Shown in pieces: positions 1 through 10,040 of a stretch of 64,000 nt of DNA. Position 1 is the stretch's first letter. Every line of letters begins with the position of its first letter. Under the pieces are notes generated by a model. That model saw only the letters and a program-made list of their open reading frames with translations, did not search any database and was not told where the DNA came from. The stretch is from Dryocola sp031988645 (lineage in GTDB: Bacteria > Pseudomonadota > Gammaproteobacteria > Enterobacterales > Enterobacteriaceae), in NCBI RefSeq assembly GCF_051307045.1, contig NZ_CP150452.1, positions 2,790,001 through 2,854,000 of the forward strand, written 5' to 3'. A program made the translations under genes and the position numbers.

Positions 1-1327
1 GGAACGCCTCGGCGTTCAGCCTGTCGCCGTTGAACTCGCCCTGCATTGAAAACTCGCCGGATAAGGCAATAGGATAATCAAACGCGGTAAGTATCGGGCC
101 GATTTCAATAGCGTTAACCTGCGGATGGAAATTCAGCTGCGGCGCTTCATTGCGCGCGTCGAGCTCGCCCGGTAAGGACATATTCCCTTTGCCAAACTGC
201 CCCGCCAGCTCGGTAATTTTAAGCAGGCCGTAGTCATTGCTGATGGCGGAATGAACGTCCTTAAACTCAAGGCCGCGCCAGCGCACGCTTTTCGCAGCGA
301 TGGCAACCTGCGCGCTAAAGCCGCGCAGCGCGCGATAGGAGGTCTCTTCGGCGCCCGCGGCAATCACCGGACGCGGCAACGTAGTTTGCTGCTGGCCGAG
401 CTGGTTCACCGTAGCGTTGGTTGCCGCCGACGCCGCCACCAGCTTGTCCAGGTTGAGATTGTTCGCATTCAGGTTAGCCACCCACTGCGGCTTGTCGCCC
501 AGCACAACGCTCGCCGTCCCCTGCAGATCGCTGTCATTGGCGGTAAGCTGCAGCTTGCCCAGCTCAAGTTTTTTCTCCGCGTCCGTCCAGCTCGCCTGTA
601 ACGTTCCGCCGCCGGCGATGCCCGACTTGGGTAAATCCGCGCCCTGCAGCCGGTAGCTAAGCTGGGAAACCGTTGCGTTCAGCTTCTGTGGAAAAGCGCT
701 GGCGTCCAAATCGGCAACCAGCGACAGGTTCAGGTCGCGCTGGTCGCGGTTGATGCGGCTGCTGAACTCCACGTGGGCCTGCTTTTTATCATCCTGCTCC
801 ATCTGCAGGTTGATATTACGCACGGTGACCTGTTCGTCATCGTCATGCTGGAAAACCAGCACGCTGTCGGCGACTTTGAGCCTGGCGATATCAAAAGACC
901 AGCCTAGATCGGTCTCCGGAACGGGAGGATTGTTGCCCGCCGGGCCGACCGGCGCGTCTTTGGGTTTGCGTTCTTCGCTAAGCGGGGTGAGCTGAATGAC
1001 CGCGCCTTTAAGCATCACCTGGCGAACCTGAAGCTGATGCGAAAGCAAAGGCACCAGCGCCACGTCAAGGCGCATATTATCTGAACTGATAAGAGGCTGG
1101 GCCGCGCCGGGAGCCGTAAGAGACATGCGGCCGGATAAAATGCTGAGCTGCGGCCAGACATGCCAGCGTAAAGGCCCGTCCAGGGTGAGCTGGTAACCGC
1201 TGCGTTGCTCCACCTGGCGCACCATATAAGCGCGAAAATCGTTGGGGTTGACCAACAGGACCAACGCAGAAAGGCCAGCCACCAGCACGACCAGCAAAAT
1301 CATCAGCGTGGTTAATAATCGTCTCAT
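1..1327 (-). CDS. asmA: AsmA family envelope protein, 3' part cut by window start
   Basis: The start codon is at 1327 and 442 codons run without a stop to the window edge, so the C-terminal part of a protein of about 617 residues is missing. It opens with a short cytoplasmic stretch (MRRLLTTL) and one hydrophobic membrane anchor, followed by a long periplasmic region; this is the AsmA layout. Family knowledge: AsmA belongs to the AsmA/TamB group of bridge-like proteins proposed to move phospholipid between the inner and outer membranes, and was found through suppressors of OMP assembly defects. The downstream order dcd-udk-yegE matches E. coli and supports the call. The reading frame was checked at several points and is clean. 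Confidence 0.93.
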   Translation of the reverse strand, partial: MRRLLTTLMILLVVLVAGLSALVLLVNPNDFRAYMVRQVEQRSGYQLTLDGPLRWHVWPQLSILSGRMSLTAPGAAQPLISSDNMRLDVALVPLLSHQLQVRQVMLKGAVIQLTPLSEERKPKDAPVGPAGNNPPVPETDLGWSFDIARLKVADSVLVFQHDDDEQVTVRNINLQMEQDDKKQAHVEFSSRINRDQRDLNLSLVADLDASAFPQKLNATVSQLSYRLQGADLPKSGIAGGGTLQASWTDAEKKLELGKLQLTANDSDLQGTASVVLGDKPQWVANLNANNLNLDKLVAASAATNATVNQLGQQQTTLPRPVIAAGAEETSYRALRGFSAQVAIAAKSVRWRGLEFKDVHSAISNDYGLLKITELAGQFGKGNMSLPGELDARNEAPQLNFHPQVNAIEIGPILTAFDYPIALSGEFSMQGEFNGDRLNAEAF

Positions 1328-1350
1328 AGCTTCCTCTTCGGGGGCGTCAC

Positions 1351-1933
1351 TCAGTCTTTATCAATACGACTGGCTACCGCACCTTGCTGATCGCGATACT
1401 TGGCGTCCTGGCGGCGGTTATAAGGGCGCGCGGCGGGACCAGAAAGAGGTTCAAAACTCAGCGCACCGATCATCATGCCGGGGCGTAAGGCCAGCGGCAG
1501 CTTACCGGAATTATAGAATTCAAGCACAATGCAGCCGTGCCAGCCCGGATCGATACGATGCGCGGTAACGTGAACCATTAAGCCCAGGCGGGCCCAGCGA
1601 GGAACGGCCGTCCAGCCAGCCCACCAGATCGTCAGGGATGGTAACCGACTCAAGCGTAACCGCCAGCGCCAGCTCGCCCGGATGCAGGAAGAACGCGTCG
1701 CCCTCGGCAAGGACGATTTCGTCGCTCATCACGCGCTCTAAGGCTTCGGTAACCTCGTCTTTCGGGCCGCTAAGATCGATAAACGGCGCAGTATGACCAC
1801 TGAAGGTACGGAATTTATTCCCCAGGCGTACATCGACGGTCGCGCCGTTAATACGCTCGACCGGCGGGCGCGGAGTAATAGTTAAACGCCCGTCGTCAAG
1901 CCAGGCTTCAATATCACGGTCACACAAACGCAT
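1351..1933 (-). pseudogene. dcd: dCTP deaminase, frameshifted as read (probably an intact gene)
   Basis: Dcd deaminates dCTP to dUTP, the main route to dUMP for thymidylate synthesis. Residues 1-112 (MRLCDRDIEAWLDDGR to GWLDGRSSL) read in one frame and the rest (ARLGLMVHVTAH to ASRIDKD) in another. The switch lies at a GGGCCC at 1590-1595; removing one G there restores a continuous 193-residue protein, the normal length. The GRSSLARLG segment at the break carries active-site residues of the family. The gene is tightly conserved on both sides of the break, which argues for a base-call error more than decay. It sits between asmA and udk as in E. coli. Confidence 0.93.
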
Positions 1934-2094
1934 CGCAGATTCTCCTTATCAAGCTCGTTATGTTTAAACTGCCACACCGGGCTACAGATATCCACGGAAC
2001 GACAGCTAATTACAGGGAATTCATCGTATTTTGCGAGCGTGTCCGGAACTCATTCCGGCTACACGCCCGCAGCGGGCGCTATCAGGCGGTGAGA

Positions 2095-2736
2095 TTATTC
2101 AAAGAATTGGCTAATTTTAGCTTTGAGAATGTCGATAGCAATGCGGTTTTTGCCGCCGCGCGGCACGATGATGTCGGCGTACTGTTTTGACGGTTCAATA
2201 AACTGCAGGAACATTGGGCGAACGGTCTTTTGATACTGTGCCATCACCGAATCCATTGAGCGGCCGCGCTCGTTAACATCGCGCTTCATGCGGCGCATCA
2301 GGCAGATATCCAGCGGGGTATCGACAAAAATAGAGAAGTTCATCTCTTCACGCAGCCGGGCATCCGTCAGTAACAAAATCCCTTCCAGAATAATGACTTT
2401 TTTCGGTACCAGGTGAACCGTATTGGCGGTGCGGGTATGTTCCACATAGCTGTAGACCGGCAGCTCGATGGCTTTGCCGGATTTGAGCATCTGCAGATGC
2501 TGGAACAAAAGGTTGTGGTCCATCGCGCTGGGATGGTCATAATTTGTTTTAACACGTTCTTCCATCGACAGATGGCTTTGATCTTTGTAGTAGCTATCTT
2601 CTGGAATAACACCAATGTGTTCGTCACCGACCTGCTCGCGCAATTCGCGATACAGTGTACTGGCTATGAGACTTTTCCCTGAAGCCGATGCGCCGGCTAT
2701 CCCGATGATGACGCATTGATGAGACTTGTCAGTCAT
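2095..2736 (-). CDS. udk: Uridine/cytidine kinase
   Basis: Udk phosphorylates uridine and cytidine with GTP or ATP in pyrimidine salvage in the cytoplasm. The protein has 213 residues, the usual length. The P-loop (GIAGASASGKSLIAST) lies near residues 12-27, and the C-terminus (KAKISQFFE) matches the E. coli enzyme. A longer in-frame reading upstream to 2802 is possible, but 2736 (MTDKSHQ) matches the family start. About 160 bp separate it from dcd downstream, and yegE is divergent upstream. Confidence 0.96.
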   Translation of the reverse strand: MTDKSHQCVIIGIAGASASGKSLIASTLYRELREQVGDEHIGVIPEDSYYKDQSHLSMEERVKTNYDHPSAMDHNLLFQHLQMLKSGKAIELPVYSYVEHTRTANTVHLVPKKVIILEGILLLTDARLREEMNFSIFVDTPLDICLMRRMKRDVNERGRSMDSVMAQYQKTVRPMFLQFIEPSKQYADIIVPRGGKNRIAIDILKAKISQFFE

Positions 2737-3092
2737 GTTGTTAACGAGCCTTGTTGACTTAATGATAAGGAAGGGAGACGCAAGCTGCGTCAAACGCGGC
2801 AATTATAGGGATAACCGGCGAGTGATACCAGAGTAATGGTTATCTGCGGGAGTTTTTGCGCGCACAACAAACAGGCGACGCTGAAGAATGAGAAAATGAA
2901 TCGTTTTTTGCCGCACAGGGCATAAAAGAAAATATGCGGCAAGCGACCACGCTTTTTATAACGCCTTGATGTTAAATTATGAGCGCACGCCATAGGAATT
3001 GTAAATTGTTTGTACTAGCATGAAGCGAAACTATCCTAATTTTTGCATCCGGGCATGTACCTGGCGGCATTGCCTTAACGGATTTCGCGGGA

Positions 3093-6000
3093 ATGACCAA
3101 AAAGAATATACACAAGCAGGACAGGACGCCTTACGGGCTGCTCCTGCTGGGTCTGGGATTACTGAGCTTTGTTTTTACTTTTTACTCACTCAAATTAACC
3201 CTCTCCGGCACCATATTCGCCCCGGTATGGTTCCCCACCTCGGTGATGACGGCCGCGTTTTTCCGCAATCCGTCGCGTCTGTGGCCGCTGATTGCCGCTA
3301 TTTGCTCAACGGGCGGGCTGGCCGCCACGGCGGTGTTGCACTCTTTAAATGAAATTAATCTTGTTTACACCGCCATCAATATTGTCGAAGCGTTAATATC
3401 CGCAACGCTTATGCGCCGCTTTTTGTCCACGCAAAATCCTTTGCAAAACCTCAACAGCTGGGTTCGGCTGGCCCTTTGCAGCGCCGTCGTCCCGCCCGTG
3501 GTGGGTGGCCTGCTCGCCGTCTGGCTGGCCGGCCCTGAAGGCGGCGGCGCGGCAAGAGCGTTCTTCGTCTGGGTGCTTTCCGAAACCATCGGCGCTCTGG
3601 CGCTGCTCCCGGCAGGTTTATTGATTAAACCCCACTATTTTTTGCGCCACCGGGAACCGAAACTGCTGCTCGAAACGGTGAGCACCTTCGTTACCACCCT
3701 GGTGCTGAGCTATCTGGCGCTGCGTTTCCTGCCCTGGCCTTTCACCTTTATTATTATTTTCCTGATGTGGAGCGCAATCCGTCTGCCGCGCCTCGAGGCA
3801 TTCTGCATTTTCCTTGTCACGCTGATGGTCATTTCTTTCATGATGGCCACCAACAGCATCTCAATGATGATGCCCAACCCATTGGTGCGCGATAATGTCC
3901 AGTGGCTGCCTTTCCTGCTGATTCTGCTGCCGGCCAACGTTATGACCATGGTGATGTATGCGTTTCGCGAGGAGCGCAAACACATCACCGAGAGCGAGGC
4001 GCGTTTTCGTAACGCCATGGAGTACTCCGCTATCGGCATGGCGCTGGTATCCATCGAGGGCCACTGGATTCAGGTAAATAAATCCCTGAGCAATTTCCTC
4101 GGCTACACGGCGGAGCAGCTGCGCGCGCTCACCTTCCAGCAAATCACCTATCCGGAAGACCTGCACGCCGATCTCCACCAGCTTGAGATGCTGCTTGCGG
4201 GCGATATCAATAGCTATTCCATGGAAAAGCGCTACTACACCAGCCAGGGAGACGTGGTGTGGGCGCTGCTTGCGGTTTCCGTGGTGCGCAATACCGACAG
4301 GTCCCCGCTTTATTTAATAGCCCAGATTGAAGACATCAACGATCTCAAGCACACCGAATGGATCAATAAACGGCTGATGGAACGCATTACGCTTGCAAAC
4401 GAAGCCGGCGGCATCGGCATCTGGGAGTGGGATCTGACAAGCGATGTGATCAGCTGGGACAAACGCATGTTCGATCTCTACGAGCTGCCGCCACACGTTA
4501 AGCCCACCTATAAACTCTGGTCAGACTGCATCCTCACCGAGGATTTGCCGCAGGCTGAAAAAATCGTGCGCGAATCGCTGCGCGCGCGCATGCCTTTTAA
4601 ACTGGAATACCGCATTAAAGTCAAAAACGGTATTCGTCACATTCGCTCTCTTGCCAACCGGGTGCTGAATAAAAACGGCGACGTCGAACGCCTACTCGGC
4701 ATCAACATGGATATGACCGAGGTCAAGCAGCTTAACGAAGCGCTGTATCAGGAAAAAGAGCGCCTGCACATCACGCTGGACTCCATCGGCGAAGCGGTGA
4801 TTTGTACCGATGTCGATATGAACGTCACCTTTATGAACCCGGTGGCGGAAAAACTCAGCGGCTGGCCGCAGGATAACGCCATTGGACAGCATATCCTTGC
4901 GATTTTACGCATTACCTTTGGCGATACCGGGCCCGCGCTGGAAAACATCCACAGCGGCGACTTTTCGCGCATGGCCATCGAGCAGGATGTGGTGCTGCAC
5001 TGCCGTAACGGCGGCAGCTTTGATATTCACTACAGCATTACGCCGCTGACCACCCTCGACGGCCAGAGCATCGGTTCGGTGCTGGTTATTCAGGACGTCA
5101 CCGAGTCGCGTAAAATGCTTAAGCAGCTAAGCTACAGCGCCTCCCACGACAGCCTGACGCATCTGGCCAACCGCGTAAGCTTTGAAAATGAACTCAAACG
5201 TCTGCTGCAAAGCGCCGGAGAACATCGTCAGCGTCATGCGCTGGTGTTTATCGATCTCGACAGGTTCAAAGCGGTGAACGATACCGCCGGCCCACGCCGC
5301 CGGCGACGCGCTGCTGCGCGAGCTCTCTTCGCTGATGCTGAGCATGCTGCGCACCGGAGATTTCCTTGCGAGGCTCGGCGGCGATGAGTTCGGCCTGCTG
5401 CTGCCGGATTGCTCAATAGATAACGCCCGCTATATTTCCGAGCGCATTATCAACAGCATCAACGACTATCACTTCGTTTGGGAAGGCCAGCTGTATCGCA
5501 TCGGCGCCAGCGCCGGGATCACCCAGATTAACGCCGACAATAAAGTGGCCTCGGAGGTCGTATCCCAGGCGGATATCGCCTGCTATACCTCGAAGAACAG
5601 CGGTCGGGGGCGCGTCACCGCTTTTGAAGCGCAGCAGCACTACCTGCAAAAAAACCGCAGCTTACCGGATACAGATGAACAAAGGCGCATCATCAATGAA
5701 AACCCGATGCTGATGCTTGCGCTGGCCGTCGCGCCGCCGCGGGTGCCTGAGTCCGCCAGCTTCTACCTGCTGTCGCTCAAGTTCTGGAACAGCGAAGGAG
5801 AAATGGTGGAAGAGCACACCTTCCGCAGCGGGCTGGTTGAAAGCGAGCTGCAGCAGGCGCTCGATCGCCGGGTGTTCAGCGAATTCTTCCGCGAGTTTGC
5901 GGCGCAGATAGCGCAAAAAGGCTTCGGCATCGCTCTTGCGCTCTCTCCGGCCGGGCTTGCAAGCCGCGGCTTCGTCGACGAACTGCTTGCCATGCTGGAT

Positions 6001-6426
6001 AGCAGCCCGCTTCCGGCGCGTCTGCTGCATCTGCAAATCAGGGCGGAATCCTTACTGGCCGAAGACGAAGAGGCCTATAAAAATCTGCAGCGCCTGCGCG
6101 ACCGGGGCTGCCAGATGATTCTGACCCACTCGGGCCGGGAGCTGGATATTTTTGAAAAAATCAGCCGTCAGATCTTCAGCTATATCATTATCGATAATGA
6201 GCTTATCCAGAACGTGCATTGCAACCTGATGGACGAAATGATGGTGACCATAATACACGGCCACGCGCAGCGCCTGATGCTGCAAACCATAGGGGGCCCG
6301 GCGGATTTGCCGATGGCGATGGACACCCTTTCCGGCATCGGAATAAATTTAATTTATGGTGAAACCATCAGCCCGCCGCAGCCGCTGACCCTGCTGCTGC
6401 ATACCAGCTATTTCGCGATTAATTAA
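3093..6426 (+). pseudogene. yegE: Membrane diguanylate cyclase YegE (DgcE), frameshifted as read
   Basis: DgcE makes cyclic di-GMP and feeds the curli/biofilm pathway in E. coli. The order is an N-terminal multi-pass MASE1 sensor (about residues 15-290), three PAS-like segments (about 300-670), a GGDEF domain (about 670-835, motif RLGGDEFGLLL near 762) and a C-terminal EAL-like domain with no EAL motif, so probably no phosphodiesterase activity. The frame breaks inside the GGDEF domain just after DRFKAVNDTAG, at GGCCC 5289-5293; one extra C explains it, and removing it gives 1110 residues, the expected size. The intact GGDEF motif lies beyond the break. A 3' bidirectional terminator follows. 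Confidence 0.92.
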
Positions 6427-6462
6427 CGGATAGCCACATAATCGTGTGCTGGAGCTACATAA

Positions 6463-6492
6463 AAAAACGGCGTTGTTTACAACGCCGTTTTT
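6463..6492. terminator. Bidirectional terminator between yegE and the polysaccharide operon
   Basis: A 12-bp stem (6463-6474 with 6481-6492) around a 6-nt loop, with an A run on the left and a T run on the right, works in both directions. It can end yegE on the plus strand and the convergent polysaccharide operon on the minus strand. Confidence 0.85.
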
Positions 6493-6509
6493 AAATTGCT
6501 TCTCAGAAT

Positions 6510-8411
6510 TTATGCTTCGCGAGCTTTAATCCACATAACGTCGCAAATCTCATCGGTTGGCTGGAAACCGGTGGGCGCCTTAAGGAGCATTTCTCTGATT
6601 CGCTCTTGATCAAAGCGGCTGCACGCGATATTTAATTCATCCAGGTATCCGGCAAGCTCCGACCAGGGAAGCATAACTTCGTTGGCAGTCATAATACGCG
6701 GGTGCTGGGTAACCGAAACGCTTTCACCAATCAATAGCTCCTCAAAGAGTTTTTCGCCCGGCCGCAGGCCGGTCGTTTTGATTTCAATGTCTCCGTCAAC
6801 ATTAGATTCGTCACGAATAGTCAGCCCGCTGAGCGTCACCATTCGGTGTGCCAGGTCTATTATTTTCACGGGTTCGCCCATATCCAGCACAAACACATCC
6901 CCGCCATTGCCCATCGCCCCTGCCTGGATAACCAATTGGGCAGCTTCAGGTATCGTCATAAAGTAACGGATGATATCCGGATGCGTCAGCGTTATCGGAC
7001 CTCCCGCATCAATTTGCTTTTCAAATAAAGGCACAACAGATCCGGAAGAGCCAAGCACATTCCCAAAACGAACCATGCTGAATCTGGTCCCTGAATGCTG
7101 GGCGGACAGCGCTTGTAAAACAAGCTCTGCCATACGCTTTGTCGCCCCCATTGTGTTTGTAGGGCGTACGGCCTTATCTGTTGAAATTAAAACAAAATTA
7201 GGCACCTGACAATTAATTGCAGCCTGAGCGCAAGCTAAGGTTCCGAACACATTATTGCGCACGCCATCAGCCACATTATATTCAACTAACGGGACGTGCT
7301 TATAGGCTGCGGCATGGTAAATTGTTTTTACATGGAAGCTTTTCAGCACTCGTTCGATATGCTCCTGATTCTGAACGTTCCCCAGAACCGGATAGAGCTC
7401 AATTGCGAGTTGATGATCTGCAATATAGGCTGCAAGTTCACGTTCAATTGCATACAAAGAGAACTCGGACATTTCATAAAGAACTAAAGCTTGTGGCGCA
7501 TTCCGCAGGATTTGGCGACATAGTTCGGAACCAATAGATCCGCCAGCGCCTGTTACCATGACAACTTTTGCACGAATATTTTTCGCTATCAGTTCGGGTA
7601 CAGGATCGACAGGATCTCGGCCAAGCAGATCGGTAATAGAAACTTTTTGCAAACTATCTATTCTGGCTTTACCTTCAACAAGATCAACCATGCCGGGAAT
7701 TGATAAGACTTCACAAGGCAAACCTTCAAGCATCTGGATAACTTCATTTTTGCGTGCACGGCTGGCGCTCGGCATGGCAAGAAGGATTTTTTTTACCTCG
7801 TACTTTTCGACCAGCCATGACAATTTTTCAGGTGGATACACCGTCACACCGTGCATAACACTCCCTTGCAGCTGTGGATTGTCATCAACAAAAGCGACGG
7901 GGTAATATTCAGCGGCCTGGCTTAACGCTGGCAGCAGTTGGCGGCCTGACGCACCTGCGCCATATATAATTACTTTGGTACCTAATCGAAGGCCTCGGTT
8001 GATAATCATTCTTAGCGCAAGACGGGATCCCGCAACCATTAACAAACCAAAGGAGAAATAGATAAAAGGAATAGTACGCGGCAAATACAAATTAGTATAA
8101 AACGCTACAACAATCAGCAGAATTGCCGAGGCCACCATGCCCACACTTACAGCAACCAGGACTTTAGCTGTGATGTAACGTATAACGGCTCGATACAATC
8201 CCAATTTAACAAAAAAAGCAAGTGTAATCAGTACAATGAAAGATATCAGTCCCCAATGCGGCAGGCTGGTCAGCGGGGTCATAGAGTCTATACGTACCCA
8301 AAATGCAAACCAGAAAGCGCACAGCAAAAGAACAATATCAATAACCAGGGAAATAAGTCTTTTTAAAGGTCTGGGTAAGCTCAGTAAAAACGTCAGCATA
8401 TTTTTAACCAA
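6510..8411 (-). CDS. Nucleotide-sugar 4,6-dehydratase, WbpM/CapD/FlaA1 type
   Basis: The full-length 633-residue form has four N-terminal membrane helices (about residues 10-110), a first Rossmann-like region (IIYGAGASGRQLL) and a C-terminal dehydratase domain with the cofactor motif VTGAGGSIGSELCRQ near residue 285. The segment STDKAVRPTNTMGATK holds the Met and Lys that replace the usual Tyr-Lys pair in this subgroup. Family members convert UDP-GlcNAc to the UDP-4-keto-6-deoxy sugar, the precursor of QuiNAc, FucNAc or bacillosamine. It is the last gene of a tight minus-strand operon. The start could also be the Met at 8399. GC content is visibly below that of the neighbouring yegE and alkA, suggesting transfer. 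The exact sugar product cannot be fixed from sequence. Confidence 0.9.
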   Translation of the reverse strand: MVKNMLTFLLSLPRPLKRLISLVIDIVLLLCAFWFAFWVRIDSMTPLTSLPHWGLISFIVLITLAFFVKLGLYRAVIRYITAKVLVAVSVGMVASAILLIVVAFYTNLYLPRTIPFIYFSFGLLMVAGSRLALRMIINRGLRLGTKVIIYGAGASGRQLLPALSQAAEYYPVAFVDDNPQLQGSVMHGVTVYPPEKLSWLVEKYEVKKILLAMPSASRARKNEVIQMLEGLPCEVLSIPGMVDLVEGKARIDSLQKVSITDLLGRDPVDPVPELIAKNIRAKVVMVTGAGGSIGSELCRQILRNAPQALVLYEMSEFSLYAIERELAAYIADHQLAIELYPVLGNVQNQEHIERVLKSFHVKTIYHAAAYKHVPLVEYNVADGVRNNVFGTLACAQAAINCQVPNFVLISTDKAVRPTNTMGATKRMAELVLQALSAQHSGTRFSMVRFGNVLGSSGSVVPLFEKQIDAGGPITLTHPDIIRYFMTIPEAAQLVIQAGAMGNGGDVFVLDMGEPVKIIDLAHRMVTLSGLTIRDESNVDGDIEIKTTGLRPGEKLFEELLIGESVSVTQHPRIMTANEVMLPWSELAGYLDELNIACSRFDQERIREMLLKAPTGFQPTDEICDVMWIKAREA

Positions 8412-8424
8412 TTTATAGCGAGCA

Positions 8425-9000
8425 TCATGCTCTTGATTTCAAAGTTGATCCAGGAATGTAGGTATTATAGGGCTCCGCAAAAGCCCTAAAGCCTCCGCTT
8501 GAACCAGCCTGTACAAAAGCGCCTTGACCAATATGGCATTCGCCCGCCAGTTGTACGCCTACACCCAGATGAGCGAAATCCTCTATCATCCCGTCATGAT
8601 CCACGGTTGCGTTACAATTGACTATCGCTCCGTCTCCAATACGGGCTGCCGGACCAATAACCACACCAGCAAATATCACGCACCCTCTTCCGAGCTGCGC
8701 TGAAGGGCTTACCCATGCGGCGGGATGAACCAGCGTTGCGAGTTCAAAACCTTCCGCTACAAGGCGTTGATGCAAAATCTTCCTTACGCTGTTGTTACCA
8801 ATACCAACAACGGCGTGGGTAAAAATCTTATGGTCTTTAAGGCTGTCTATACGGCCGATTATTTTTGCGTTGCGGCATGTTTCTCCTTGCCAGGAGTCAT
8901 CCAGAAAAGCAATTTGAGCATACTGATCTAGCTGAATAGCCAGTTCGGCAATGCAACGACCATGGCCGCCAGCGCCTAAAATTAACAGGCTTTTATTCAT
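8425..9000 (-). CDS. PglD/NeuD-type sugar acyltransferase with left-handed beta-helix
   Basis: The 191 residues start with a small nucleotide-binding-like fold (LLILGAGGHGRCIAELA) and continue into hexapeptide repeats (SPSAQLGRGCVIFAGVVIG and onward). The segment NCNATVDHDG carries the histidine that acts as base in PglD and relatives. These enzymes move an acetyl group from acetyl-CoA to a sugar nucleotide amine or hydroxyl. PglD needs a 4-amino sugar, but no aminotransferase gene is present here, so the acceptor is open; O-acetylation is possible. The C-terminus (PYNTYIPGSTLKSRA) lacks the usual GVPAK-like ending. It lies 5 bp after the upstream transferase gene and 13 bp before the dehydratase gene. 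Confidence 0.8.
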   Translation of the reverse strand: MNKSLLILGAGGHGRCIAELAIQLDQYAQIAFLDDSWQGETCRNAKIIGRIDSLKDHKIFTHAVVGIGNNSVRKILHQRLVAEGFELATLVHPAAWVSPSAQLGRGCVIFAGVVIGPAARIGDGAIVNCNATVDHDGMIEDFAHLGVGVQLAGECHIGQGAFVQAGSSGGFRAFAEPYNTYIPGSTLKSRA

Positions 9001-9005
9001 GCTTA

Positions 9006-10040
9006 TTACTGGTCCTTATCTTTAACGCCAGCACCATAATAATATGCTATGACCACTAGCGGTAACCAGGCTATTATCACGCCAACAACCCCTGTTACTT
9101 TCCCACCCGCAATCAGCAATGCGCAAGGTAGCAGCCACACGACGTTGATAATAAATGCCCCGATCGTAACGGGCTTATGAGACTCATATTTACGGGCGAG
9201 GATTTGATAGGTATGGCTGGCATGAGCTTCGTATACTTTTTTTCCACCAATAAGCCTGCGTAAAAGCGTAATCGTCGCATCAACGATAAACACTCCGAGC
9301 AGGCAAATTTCAGCAAGAAATAGTTTGCCATCCAGCAAGGCTACATGCAAAACAAGCAACCCGATTGTTATGCCAAGGAATCCGCTGCCCGCATCGCCCA
9401 TAAAGATTTTCGCGGATGGAAAATTCCAGAAAATAAAGCCCAGCGCGGCGCAGGCAAGCAGTAAAAGTAAGGTAATTTGGCTCACTGCCAGCGCATTCGG
9501 GGCACCGAATACGACCACCACAACAGACATCAGGGCAAAGGCAATAGCTTCCATACTTGCCAGGCCGTTAATGCCATCCATGAAGTTATAGAGGTTGAGC
9601 ATCCAGGCCAGATATACCAGCCCAAATAACATGCCTAACCATCCCGCAGAGAACTGGTAGCCAAATAGATCGATGACCGGGAATCGGCCAAGAAAATATA
9701 AGCCTGCCGCTGCGGCAAGGAAGTGCATCAATAAGCGCCATCGGGCAGCGATATGGCCATGATCGTCAAGAAAACCAACCACTGCCGTGATTGCACCGGC
9801 AATAAATAATGAAAGCATTTGTGAAACTGGCACCATACCTGTCAGGCAGAAAAAAATGATGCCGACTAAAAAACTGATAACTATCGCGACCCCGCCCCCA
9901 CGCGGCGTGGGAATAGAATGGGAGCTGCGCTGGTTAGGTATGTCTATCACATTGTTTTTTAATGCGTAAATGCGTAAAGCCCAGGTTAACGCAAAAGAAA
10001 AAACAAATACAAGAACCGATCCGCCGAACTCCCACATCAT
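9006..10040 (-). CDS. WecA/WbpL-type polyprenyl-phosphate phosphosugar transferase
   Basis: This is a 344-residue, highly hydrophobic, multi-pass (about 10-11 helices) member of the MraY/WecA family. Family marks are the aspartate pair in FLDDHGHIAARWR, the NLYNFMDGINGLA motif, MGDAGSGFLG, and the basic cytoplasmic loop EAHASHTYQ. Such enzymes attach a sugar-1-phosphate to undecaprenyl phosphate in the inner membrane, the first step of O-antigen or similar glycan synthesis. NLYNFMDGI resembles WbpL (FucNAc/QuiNAc-1-P transfer) more than WecA, but the substrate is inferred. It overlaps the upstream reductase gene by 4 bp (ATGA), a sign of coupled translation. Confidence 0.88.
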   Translation of the reverse strand: MMWEFGGSVLVFVFSFALTWALRIYALKNNVIDIPNQRSSHSIPTPRGGGVAIVISFLVGIIFFCLTGMVPVSQMLSLFIAGAITAVVGFLDDHGHIAARWRLLMHFLAAAAGLYFLGRFPVIDLFGYQFSAGWLGMLFGLVYLAWMLNLYNFMDGINGLASMEAIAFALMSVVVVVFGAPNALAVSQITLLLLLACAALGFIFWNFPSAKIFMGDAGSGFLGITIGLLVLHVALLDGKLFLAEICLLGVFIVDATITLLRRLIGGKKVYEAHASHTYQILARKYESHKPVTIGAFIINVVWLLPCALLIAGGKVTGVVGVIIAWLPLVVIAYYYGAGVKDKDQ

